In this document: positions 13,701 to 24,875 of the stretch, piece by piece
How positions within the stretch are numbered: position 1 is the first letter of the stretch
How the letters are laid out: every line of letters starts with the position of its first letter
Source: Himantopus leucocephalus
Lineage: Eukaryota > Chordata > Aves > Charadriiformes > Recurvirostridae
Length of the DNA: 64,000 bases
Direction of reading: 5' to 3'
Assembly (NCBI GenBank): GCA_003993805.1
Contig: RSEF01000019.1
Coordinates: forward strand, 8,535,420 to 8,599,419
The notes under the pieces: generated by a model
What the model saw: only the letters and a program-made list of their open reading frames with translations
Databases searched by the model: none
What the model was told of the DNA's origin: nothing
Position numbers and translations under genes: made by a program

Positions 13701-14798
13701 TCCTCACTCCAACTGCTCTTAGAGGTGCAGTGACCTCGGCTACGTTTCCACACTGGGGTTTTATTCAGGCACATCCAAAAGGACGTTCGCATTGATTGCC
13801 AGCAGGCATGGAAGAGTTCTTACAGGAGCATCCCTGTTTGGGTTCATGAAGATCAGCGACGCATTGCTCAGGCTCTATAGCTACTCTGCCCCATCCCTGC
13901 GCTAGACGTGAATGTGGTTTTGCAGTTTGCTAAGTCTGAGGTGGCACAATGGGTACCTGGACTCCAGTGGAAAGCAGGGTTTGAGCACGGACAATAAAAA
14001 CTCCATCAGAAACATCAACTGCAGCCCCAGGGGGTGACATAACCTTACAAACCTCAGCACAAGTCAGGGGTGACCACCCAGCTGCCACCACCTTGCCAGC
14101 TGCACCACGCGTGCAGACCGGGAGGCAGGAGTCAATCCATCACCGGCGGCAGGAGGTGCCCCCAGCGCGGTGTCGGTGAGGGGAGGGGGTCGGAGTTCAT
14201 ATCAAATGGCATTAATCACCTTCCCCGAGGCTCTGCACACACCGGACAGTCCTATTAATCAGAGGCGTATCAGCCCTCCAGCCTGGTCGGGGCCCCTTTG
14301 TGCGGGTCCCTTCCCATCACAGGCAGATAAGATTATCAGTGACGAGCGAGACACCCATTGAGTAACACCTGACTCAAAGAATGGGATTTTTTTTTTTTCT
14401 TATTTATCCCCCTGTCTCAAAGATGAGCTGTTTCTTGTCTTGTCAAACCACATCCTTTTCTTTAAAGAACCAGCTTTAAGAATCCAATTTGTCAAGCTGG
14501 ACAATCATTTGAGATTCCATAAAAAGCCTCAGTGACTTTATCAAAAAAAATAAATCAGAAGGTTTTAAATGGTAACTGAAAGGGATTTGAAAATAGGTTG
14601 AGTGGCCTACATCAATTAATCTTCAGAGAGCCGGGGCTTTGTGAAGCTGAAGTGGCAGAGAAGTGTCAAAATCTAGTTACTGGGCTTGAGGAGATGGAAG
14701 TTATCGATATTTCTCTTCTCCTTTTTCTCTCTTTTCTTCTTTCTCTGTCTCTTCAGAACACAGCAAGGCAGTATCCCCAGTGACAGGGCACTGCAAAG
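10725..14798. other. Intergenic sequence
   Basis: Mixed GC and AT-rich sequence with no supported exon, repeat family or RNA gene. Confidence 0.5.
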
Positions 14799-14913
14799 CC
14801 AAGAAGGGGTAGGTGGTCAAGCCAAGAAGGGCTGGGTGGTCAACCTGAGAAGGGGCAAGTGGTCAACCCAAGAAGGGGTAGGTGGTCAACCCAAGAAGGG
14901 CTGGGTGGTCAGG
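14799..14913. repeat. 23-bp minisatellite, 5 copies
   Basis: Five head-to-tail units of exactly 23 bp based on CCAAGAAGGGGTAGGTGGTC. Units 1 and 4 resemble each other (GGGGTAGG), as do units 2 and 5 (GGGCTGGG); unit 3 is the outlier. This A-B-C-A-B order suggests a second-round duplication of a larger block. Confidence 0.93.
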
Positions 14914-16214
14914 GCCACTCTTTCCTGGTGAGATTTTTCTGTGGTCATTCCCAATGTCAGCCAACAGTGGCCAGACCTGCTCTCCCACTGCGGTTTTGGG
15001 TCCCTCACCGTCACTGCCAGTGGGTGCTGGAGCTCTCCTCCACCGCACCCGTAGGGATAACCCTTGGAAGGAGCAGTCAGACACCACTGACATGGACACT
15101 TAAAGGCAGCTGGGGAGTCCCGAGGTGCGTTATGAAACCTGAGGGTCCAGCCGCCTCCACCACCAGCCGGGGCTCAGCTCTGTCTGAGGAGGGAGGAGAG
15201 AAGGGGAGAAAAAGATAAATAGCTTCAGTTCAACCCCAGGGCCTGAGCAAAGCGCTGCAAACAGACAGGAGCACCTCGGGGCTTGCAAAACAAAATGAAG
15301 AAGCCGGTAAATGAGGTATTTGGCTGAACAGATACAGTCCCCTGGCACAGCGATGGATTTCCTCGCAGGCATAATGAAAGCGGACAGCCCCTATTGCTCT
15401 TCGCTCTCCAGCTACGCCGCCACCCCCCGAAAGGCACAGCCGAGGGACAGGGCGTAAAGATGCTGAGCCCCAAGGAACACAATCAAGAATTAGAGAGACT
15501 TAGGGGACACACGGATGGAAACAAAGGACTGGAGAATTTACTAAATAAAAAAGAAAACGACCTTGGGAGGAATCAAAACACAGCACAGAGAAGGGCCACG
15601 CTGCCACTCTCCGGTACCGAGAGCAGGATGCGAGGAGCTCCAGATGGCTTTTTGCTTTAGTGCAATAAAAAATTTAATCTGACAGGCAAGCGTGGGGCTG
15701 GATAATAATAATAACACAAATAATTTCCTTTAAAAAAAAATGAAGGGAATCTAACAGCTCAAAGATATCTTCATTTGCTGCAAAGAAAAGAGGCTATCTG
15801 TTACTTACTGCAGTTGGGAGCGTGTTCACAAGCTTTCAAATGGTATTTTGTTGCAGAAGTATAATATAAGGACACTTTACTTGCTTCCCAGTGTGGGGAA
15901 ATAGATCTGACTTGGAAGTCGGCCAGAAGGGCTGTAAGTTAGGGCTCTGAAGCGAAGGTGATAACTTTGCCAATTAAATATGGATGTGATTTTTTTTCCC
16001 CCTCTCCTTCCCCTGAATACTTTTGCACTGTCATTAGGTGATGATATAAAGACATAGGCCTCCTGGTGCAGCTTAATTGCTCATATATAGAAAAATGATG
16101 AGCTCTGTTGCACTGCACGAGTACTGCCTCGGCTACTTGCTGCCTTATTAATAGGTGATACCAACGCGAGTTTAATTCTTCTGCCCAAGGAAAAACAGAA
16201 AGATAGCAAAACCC
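14914..16214. other. Intergenic sequence
   Basis: GC-rich to about 15.65 kb, then AT-rich with conserved-element texture up to the hairpin. No exon is supported. Confidence 0.5.
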
Positions 16215-16262
16215 CCGTTCAGCAAAGTACTTCAGCGCTCGCTAAACTGCTTTGCTGAACGG
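16215..16262 (+). other. Near-perfect hairpin (possible small-RNA precursor or cruciform)
   Basis: A perfect 13-bp inverted repeat, CCGTTCAGCAAAG (16215-16227) and CTTTGCTGAACGG (16250-16262), continues inward with 7 more pairs (one G-U) and two mismatches, closing on a tetraloop GCTC. The total is a 22-step stem with 20 pairs. It could be transcribed from either strand. It is shorter than a usual pre-miRNA stem (about 30 pairs), and I do not recognise either arm as a known miRNA. A palindromic remnant of a mobile element is the alternative. Confidence 0.5.
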
Positions 16263-16769
16263 CGATGGACTTAAGAGCAAGCTCATATTTAATGACACAG
16301 TTAAAGTGTTTTGCTGAGTTGATGCTTGGTGAACTGGAGACAGGATGGGCTTCCTATTAAGCGATCTTTTATTTCCATATCCCTGTATTTTTCTTTTTTA
16401 TTGCAGATGATCCTGTGTTTTGCAATCTGCTGCTGAATAACTTCTAGTCCAGGTTGAAGCCTGGGCCAGCTAAGGACAGAAAAGGCTGTTGTTTTCCTTA
16501 GCATGGACCTCAGCACTTCAGAACGGGACAGCCCGCGGGGAGGGCCGGGAGCGGGCAGCGCTCGGGGCCGCCTTCCCCTGGGGACGGACGTGACTCCGGT
16601 GGGCACCAGGAGGGACCCTCCAGGGCAGAGGAGACCGTCAGAGCATGGGGGTGACCAGGGACACCTTGCTCAGAGGAGAGCAGGAGGGAGCGTGCGGGTG
16701 CACAACACGGTGAATGGGAAAGGTTCAAAGCCCGGACGGCCAAAGGATGCTGCCTGGTTTTTTATTATC

Positions 16770-16803
<34 letters not shown>

Positions 16804-19800
16804 CTTTGAGGAAAGCAGTGCTACTGCATGTTTTCAGTCTTCACCTCCTCAGCAGCTGATAGATCACTCCTAAAAATCCACATTTGTACCTGCTTTGTAA
16901 CAGCCTCTCTAGAGGAAAGTTTTTAAACGGGTTGACTCTCCCTCAAAAGAAATGGGGAGCGCCACCCTCCCGTCTGCACGGAAAGGCTTGGAAAGCCCGG
17001 CTGCAGGGGCAGGGGATTTGCATTTGTGTCTGCCGAGGCTCTGAAGTCCAAGTTTCGTTAACAAATCCGCTGTGGTTAGCATGGGAGGGAGGGGAGGCTG
17101 CGACTAAATTGATGGCAGCAGAAAAAGCAGGAGGTACAAATGGCTTGAGAAAAGGCGTGATGAGATGTGACTGCCCTGGGTCCTGGGACTGGAAAGAGCA
17201 AAATGGGAAAAGACCACCTGGACGAAGAGAAAGTGCTTCTGATTGCTCGGGGAAAAACGGAGTTAAAGATCATTGGAACGGACAAGGCAATCTGGCGGCA
17301 GCGCGGCGCTTTGATTGCTCCCAGCGCGACGGAGGGGCGCGGGCGGTGGGCTGCATCCCCCCCACCCCCGAGGGCTGCCTGCTGCGGGGGCGGGATGGAG
17401 CCGGCCACCGGTGCGGGGTGCCATCATCCCTGGGGGGTGACGTGCAGGCACATGGCTCCCGCCGCACCGACGTTTCAGGGGGCGTGAGAGCGCTGGCAGG
17501 CCCACTTTTGCCAACTCCCCTTGGTCCTCTACGAACCAGAAAGCTCAGACCCAAGTTAGGTTCTGGGGGAGAGCCGGGGGCCGCCCTGCCCAGCCCCTGG
17601 CTCTGCGTGGGCAGCAGAAGTGAACCAAACCATCGTGGGGGAGCACCCATTTAGGCGTAACTCAAAGCCCGGGTTGGGACTCCCACGTCTCCCCTGGTCC
17701 AAGGACCTTAACCCCAAGCGATGCTGCTGCGCATCCCGGGAGCACAGGCGCTCTGGGCTTTGGATTCACACATCCAAAGATTTTTTCTAAAGGTTATGCC
17801 AAGGTTACCACATCAGTAATGTGCTGGAAGAGCACACTAGCTCTGTTCACCTGATTTCCAAAGTCTGAAGGCTAGCGGGCAGCTCAACAGCACGGCTTGA
17901 AAGGCTCCAGTTCCCCCGGTGCATTTGTACTGACACTTCAGCCCTAAACCGCATTCCAGCGCACAGGGTGAGTGCAGTGATGAAGATAACACGAAATAAT
18001 GATGTATCCGTTTCCTCTACCTTGGGCGTTTTTAGGTTGTCTCATCTCAGAAATGAACCAATTGGAACGTTTTGGATATCGACCTGTTGGGCTCTGTGGC
18101 AGCGACAGGCAGACGGCGGGGTTTGTACTCACACAATACCTCTTATGTCGCTAGGCAGGCTGGTACCCCAATGACTGCTCGATTTTAAATTCACGGACTG
18201 ACCCAGCCTGCTCAGGCTAACCTGCCTCAAGCCCGCCAAACTCCTGCGCTTCGACAGGGAGGCAGAGCCCCAGGAAGACGGAGCAGTGAGTTTGCTCTGC
18301 GCTACTGAATAAACCAGCAGCAGATTCATGAGCCCGACCGCAGTCTCCAGCTGTAGGGTTGACATTATGTGCAGTACATGCAGAGACGGATGGTTTTGAT
18401 ATAGGCATAATACATATTTTTTCAAATGCCCCTACTCACGTTATTAATTATATGTCTCGGGTTACTAAACACAAGCAAATGAGGATGATTTCCTTCCCAG
18501 CATCGCAAGCCTGTGGTTTGCTATTCCCTTTCACTCAGGAGTTTCATTAGCCTTTCTAGATGATTTCCCTGTCAGGCTTCCCATGCATGAGCACGGTTTC
18601 CCAGCTCCCAGCATTTAAATCCACCCAATCTATTCTCATTGCAACTCCAAGTGCTGCACAAACTCCTTTACTTGTATCGCAATTTCACATTCCCAAATAC
18701 TGGGTTTAATGGTAGCAGTGCTCCTAACGCTGCTTCAAAATTAAATGAGCCAGAAGAAAAACATTCTGAAACGTTTTCACTTGGGCATTTGTATTTTGAA
18801 GGACATTTTAAAGACGGAGAACATAACGCGGCTCCTGCTGACGTTCACGAGGATTTCATCATTTACCTGTGCGAGGAAGAACAAGCAGGTGTCAGAGAGT
18901 GCAGCAGGGAAAGGAGCTGAAGTTTGATACAACATTAAGAAGACACAACTTACTTTCCCAATCCCCCCAGATGCTCACGGAGCAGGGCGGGCTGGCGGTC
19001 CCGGCTGTACTTTTGGAGGTCCTGTGCTGAGAAAATAAAGAGCCATTAGCGGCAGAAGATGGAGACCAAGCGACATTGCTTATACCAAGAAACAGCAAAA
19101 GCACGCCCACTTCTTAAAAGCTGCTACTTTGGAGGGTCCCTCCATTGAAGTACCTCAAGAAGCAGCTGCGGCACTAAGGGACACGTTCCCAAAACAAGGA
19201 ATAAAAATGCCACTGGACCCATGGTGGGAAGGACACCACAGGAATGTGAAGGCAAACTGGGTCTCAGCCTGGGCACCACACTTTTCTCCCCTCCCAGGAG
19301 GGTCTGGATTTCCTTCCAGCAAACGTCCGGGGGTTTCACAGGCTGTGGGAGCCACGAGAACAGAGTGGGACTGTGAGGCAGCAAAAAAAAAAAAAAGAAA
19401 AAAAAAAGGAGATACTTATTTGAGCATCAGAGATTAGGAGGTTCTTGACTATCAGANGAGTTTGCAAACATCGGACCGCCAGCCCAGCGTCAAATCCAGA
19501 CTGCGACGGGCAGCAGCAGGAACACCTCCGCCTTCTCCAGCTCACCCAGGGGCATACATACATGTGCGAAGGCGCCTCTTCTGTAGGTATTTCTTAGCTA
19601 TTGCAGCTGGTTGATGAAGGTATTCACATTGGCTAACACCTGGTGGGTGCTGGGGGTCCCCCGAGCCCCCCAGGACCTCCCCCCCCGCCGTGCACCCGCC
19701 CTGCCCGCAGAGCCAGAAAGGACAACAAACAGCAGCAGAAAGTGGAAAACTTTCCGTCTCTCTCCTGCTAATTATGATCCTATTTTGCACAGAGAACCTG

Positions 19801-19853
19801 TCACTCAGCCTCCTGTAATGGCTAGTTTCTATTTCAACTCTCCCTCCGCCCTA
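16263..19853. other. Intergenic sequence with ATT microsatellite
   Basis: Contains (ATT)10 at 16771-16802. A GC-rich segment at 16.5-17.7 kb and AT-rich segments at 17.94-18.06 and 18.35-18.85 kb hold no supported exon. A single N is at 19457. Confidence 0.5.
16771..16802. repeat. (ATT)n microsatellite
   Basis: Ten uninterrupted ATT units plus AT. Confidence 0.95.
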
Positions 19854-20121
19854 TTATCTTTTATAAAATTCAGCCGGGCCGGGTGATGGATTGATAAGGG
19901 ACGGTCCCAGCGGGAGCCGGCTCGCTCAGAATGGCTCTCACGTGCGCCCAACTTCTGTATCTTTTTAAATATTTCAGTTGTTTGAGATCTTTATTTCACA
20001 TTTCGATTTCCTGTAGTACAGTAAATTTATCTTAGTCACCCAGTCAAGTTCGCTCCGAGCCCCTTATCTTCTCCTCCTCTATACAACCGAGAGGACCGAC
20101 ATTATCTGTGCTGCGATAAAG
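19854..20121. promoter_or_regulatory. Homotypic GATA-motif cluster, candidate enhancer
   Basis: Within 268 bp there are five WGATAA motifs (AGATAA on minus at 19854-19859, 20028-20033, 20064-20069 and 20102-20107; TGATAA on plus at 19892-19897) and one CGATAA (20114-20119). Chance expectation for WGATAA on both strands is roughly 0.3. A CACGTG E-box lies at 19939-19944. The block is AT-rich between GC-rich flanks. Confidence 0.45.
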
Positions 20122-21687
20122 CCGGCTGCGGCGATCCACAGATCGCGCCGATCGGGCGGTGCCCCGGCCCAGCAGAGACCTTGGAAGCCCCGCGCTCGTC
20201 ACCGGCTGGAAGTTCATCACCCAAACCCGGCACCGGCTCCTGCCAAGGTGAAAGGCATCTCCTGCTCGGCCGGAGCAGAAGCGCCCGGGGCTGCCTGGGG
20301 ACCTGAGGGACGGTGGGTACAAGGGTGGCCGCTCCCTGGGGCTGCAGGCTGAGGGATGCCGGTCCTTGTCCCAGGCACGTCCTCCTCCTGCTGCTGCTCA
20401 CCAGCACCTGCCTCCTCCCCAACCTCCCCGACCTCTGCTCGGGAACAGCTGCAATGCCTCATAACTGGTCCCGCTTAATTCTGAAAGCAAATACTGGCCT
20501 CGGTTTTCAAGTGTATCATAAACCTACACAACCCCCTCCTGATTTTACTGCCTATTTGCATGACCAGAAACACCACCAGAGCTTCCCCTGGGCTTGGGAG
20601 AACTGGATCGGGCCCTGGGAGACCCCAGTCAGCCACCAGTACAGAAACCAGAGCAGAAACGGTGGCAGTGCATGCGGGGCAGACCACGAGGGTCCGGGTT
20701 CAGCATCCTCAGGGGACCCCAGGCCCAGGGCTCTGAACCCCGGGACGCCCTGGAAGAGCAGCACCGCGGCACCGGGGCCGCCCGCACGGGGAGAAGGGTT
20801 AAGGCAGCTTTTCCCACGGCTGGCAGCTCTGCGGCTGTGCCGGGCGGCAGCACTGCCAGCACCGAGCGTCGCCCGGCACGGACAGCTGTACAGAAGCCAC
20901 CACGTCACAGATGACATTTGAGAGTATATAAAAAACCCAAGACATGTGGCTCCCTTCTGCTCCCTCTGCCCTGGCCTGGAAGGTCCCACGGGCAGCTCCG
21001 TGCAAAGGGACCGAACAAGGAGGACACAGTGCCAGGGACTCCGCGCTGAGCCTTCCCCTCCCTGCCGGTGCCTGGGGGGGTTCGGCGTCCCCTCAGTCTC
21101 TGCAGCCGCAAGGAAAAGCCCAGCATTTGGGATGCCCTCAATGGAGTGGCTGCTCCCAGCGGAGGGGTCTGTGGCAGCCAGCAGCCCTGCCGAGGCCCCG
21201 GGCTGGCAGGCAGAGGTCACCAACACAAGGACATATTTTCCCCCACTAGACCACAGAAGTTAAAATATCTCGACAGCGAGGAGCGGAGCGAGCATCCTGC
21301 GTTGCCGTGGGAAACCCCCTCCTGACAGCATCTTCATCGTCCGCGGGACGGGAGTTGGGAGCAATCAAATAAAAATAATAATTAAAAAAAAAAAAAAAAA
21401 AAAAANAGAAAAGAAAACCAACAACAGACATGTAGAATGGAGTCACCCCCTCGCCGTTCCCGCCGCGGTGCCGCCGGCAGCGCCCAGCCGCGGTCAGGCA
21501 GCACCCCCTGGTGCCACCGCCGGGACCGGGGCTCTGCCGCGGGGCACCCCGCACCGGGGAGAGGGGGGACAACCCGGCAAACCCCCCGGCAAAGCCTCAG
21601 CGAGCCGTGAGGGGAACGAAACCTTCTCTTTTCTCACGCACAAGCTCAGCAGTACGCGTGGGAGAGGCGCAAACCGGCGAGTGCGAT
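20122..21687. other. Intergenic sequence with CTCF-like site
   Basis: GC-rich; no exon supported. On the minus strand 21499-21517 reads GTGGCACCAGGGGGTGCTG, close to the CTCF core CCACCAGGGGGCGCT. An A22 run (21384-21405) ends in a single N at 21406. Confidence 0.5.
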
Positions 21688-22140
21688 TGCCGCGGTTTCA
21701 CCCCAGCCAGCAGGACCTCGCTCACCCCCCCTGCCACCCCCAAAGGGTGGGGAGAAGAGGGAGGAAAGGAGGGGGAAAGGGAAAAAACCTCGTGGGTTGA
21801 GATAAAGACTGTTAAATAGAACAATATCAGAAAAGGAAAATAACAATAATAATAATCACACAAGTCACTCTCACCGCCTGGTGAATTGGCAGAGATCACC
21901 GGATCCCCCCCCGGCCCCGGCCAACCCCCTTCTCTATACACGACTTCTGTGGTACGGAATACTCCATTGGCCATTTTGTTGTTCTCTCTATGCTCCTTCT
22001 CAGCTTCTATGGGAAGCTGAAAAGTCCTTGAAAAGCATAAACATCGCTTAGCAACAACTAAACCAATATGTATTATTGACACTCCTTTCACAGCAATCAC
22101 TAGAAAGAAAATTAACTCTTTCCCAGCTGAAACCAGAGCA
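21688..22140 (-). mobile_element. Solo LTR of an avian endogenous retrovirus, copy 2
   Basis: The plus strand begins TGCCGCGGTTTCACCCCAGC and ends CCCAGCTGAAACCAGAGCA, the same termini as the element at 2634. Its interior has the landmarks of this LTR type, such as CTCGTGGGTTGAGATAAAG and GAAGCTGAAAAGTCCTTG. It is about 453 bp. No clean target duplication is visible (TGCGAT before, GTGACT after), so the ends are approximate. No retroviral coding sequence is attached. Confidence 0.8.
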
Positions 22141-24816
22141 GTGACTAGCCAGGCTGGCAAATCTTGGCTGCCCAGCTCTGAGCCCAAAACACACTGGTTT
22201 GGGACCATACCCATCCCGGCTGCCAGGATCCAGGTGGTTTCCTTCCTGGGGAAAAAGTGGGTTCCAGTGGTGCCAGCAAGACAAGGAGTTGGGGTCCTGT
22301 CCTCGCCGTGCCACTGTGGCCATCAGCAACCCACGCAACAGCACCAGGTCTTTGATCCAGATTTAAAAAAAGGGATGCTCACACCTCCCTCTTACAGCAT
22401 CACAGAGCTGCGTGGAGCAAGTCTGCAAAGAGCGTGCTGGAACCCGACTGTGGGTTCTTTGTGACTCTTTGTTGTATGGGGGTTTCTACGCACTTCAAGG
22501 AGATGTTTGTTGCAGTGGGAAGAGGCAAGCGGACTTCACTTTCAGTCTGCTAGTGGCTTCCCAGCCCCAACATAGCAAACACAGAGAGAAAAACTGACCT
22601 CATCCTAATCAACTGACACCAGCTAATAATTCATAAGGGAAGAAACCCGGCCTGACTCCAGGTGGGGAGCTGTAATCACCAAACTCCCGTCTCTCTGAGT
22701 TGTTGGTCTCTGCCTTTGGACTCCATAAGAAGGAGCGTTTGCTCTCGTGCTGCAGCACGCTGAAGCCACCCCAGGAGAAGGCTAATGAAAGAGCTCCTGC
22801 CTCGCTTGCCCAAGGAACTGCAAGTGCTTCTTGATACTCACTTTTGCTAAGAAAAAAAGCTTTTTGAAAAATAACCCTCTAATCGTGGAGGCAATGCAAT
22901 GCACAACCTTTAATACTCACAATAAAAGAGAAGCTGAGAGAAAGAGAGGACACCCGTATCCCAGCCCCTGCTCCAGGCTTTGTTCGATGCTCTTGTCTCC
23001 CATAAAGGCGCCCTTCTGCCCAGTGGGTCCACCAGCACGACCTTTGCGGGTGACTTGAGTGAGTCCTCAGGGACTCTTGGGAATACAGGACCAGGACCAA
23101 AAACTCCTTGCACACCAGCCAGCAGCCAAACGCAACTTTTCGGCAGGCTACGCTCAAACCAGCAGCCTAGAAGGGAGGTGCTTGCTAACCTCTTTCCAGC
23201 TCTCGCTGTGGTTTTGTCCCCTGGGATCAAAGGCAGGCGCAGGGCACCCAATAAATACGTCTGCAGAGGGGTGATTTATCTGTAGGGGAAGCCATGGAAA
23301 TTCCCAAACCCTCCTAAGTATCCGCTTCCTGGCTCTAAACAGTCAATAACTTGCCAAGTGGGGAATGTATTTGTCTGCTCCCCTCCGTATATTTTCTGCT
23401 TTTCATTATAATTTGCTAAGTAATACATTACAATGAGTTATTTATCACCCTCAGCAGCTTCGTGATTCCCCCCCTCCATCCGGAGGAATTTCACCCATAA
23501 ATCAGTCGCACAAATACCTGCTGGCGTTGCTGAATCCCAGCACGGGTACGGGGATTCAGAGGACGCAGCTTTCCCAGCGAGGCCAGGCGAGTCCGGAGCT
23601 GCCCTGGATGGCGCAGCATCGGCAGCGCCGATGGCCGGGAGCCACCAGCCTGAGCTGAGCCCTCGGCGGACACGGCACGCTTACCTGCTCATCTCACCTA
23701 ACTTGGGAAGGGCTCAAGGCTGCAACACCTCTATCAGCCTCATATCTGGAGCATGCCCTGAAAACCCCGCTCCGTCCCGGCTCTCTGGGATCAGCCATCG
23801 GGGAGGTGCCGCAGGGGCCGCTCCTCCGCCCCCGCACTAACCGGAGAGGCAGCCCACGCCGGCAGCTCTGGCCACACCGCAGGACTGCACGGTGGCCACC
23901 GAGCACATCTCTGCACGAGCCTTCTGCTGACCTCCAGGCACCGCATCCGAACCGGTGACCCAGAGAGAACGGTCCCGTCAGAGACCTCACCCCGTGTGCC
24001 ATCAGAGCCGACGTGCACCCCTCCGTACGCCCCACTTTTCTTCGTTTTGCAGATGGCAACTATAGGAAGGGAGAGGCCAGCACTGTGAGTAGGACACGAG
24101 CCTAATCGTCCCCGGTCATGCCAGGTGGCTCATAAACGGGCTGAGACCTCACCGTTTCGTTGTAGCGCTGCAAAGCTCACAGGCGTTGGCACTCGTCTGC
24201 CAGGCACATACCAATGGAGAAGAATCCTAGACACCCGTAAATATGTAAAAACGGGCTGCTGGTTTGCTCTTCTTTGTTTGTTTGACGAGCTGTGGGAGCT
24301 CCAGCCTGCGCGCCTTGGAAGCGCACACTTCCCAGGGTGGAGGAGCCCCAAGGGAAGAACAATCTGGGTGCTTTGGGCTGCGCTTCAGGCTCCTGCGGGC
24401 ACGGCTCTCCCAGCAGAGCTACCAGGAGCTGCTGCACCAGCCCAACCTGGTGTCTGCTGGTGCCGCTCCTGGTGTGCGCGCGTGGATTTGCCGGGATACG
24501 GCATCCAGAGGAAGCATTCCGCTGGCGTGGGGCTGCAGCTCTCCCGCAGCAGGGCAGTACTCCCACAGCTCCCATCCCCGCGTTCCAGTGGATGGGGTCA
24601 CGTCCATTAACTCCTCGAGCGCTCATCTCTGGAACCTGCACCACCGGCTGGCAGGACTCCCAGCAACGAGCGAAGGGAACCTGGGATGGAGGACGTGAGC
24701 ATGCGACGGCGGGTCCAGCCGGCGGGAGGGCTGTGCCAGCGCCCAAGCTGGCACACGAGCGGGTTTGCCCATCCGCAGCACAGGCAGCCGGGCTGCAGGA
24801 GACGGCTGGCACAGCG
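22141..24816. other. Intergenic sequence
   Basis: No exon is supported. An AT-rich block at 23.38-23.47 kb contains TAATACATTA (23421-23430), a palindromic paired-class homeodomain dimer site. GC-rich sequence follows from 23.55 kb. Confidence 0.5.
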
Positions 24817-24875
24817 GCAGGCACGACACAAAGGGATGCAGGCACGACACGAAGGGTTGCAGGCACGACGGAGAG
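24817..24875. repeat. 21-bp minisatellite, about 2.8 copies
   Basis: Units GCAGGCACGACACAAAGGGA(T) at 24817-24837 and 24838-24858, then a partial third unit to 24875. Confidence 0.85.

Noticed and set aside
21682..22146. Target-site duplication around LTR copy 2
   Set aside because: TGCGAT and GTGACT are only loosely similar, so no duplication is claimed.
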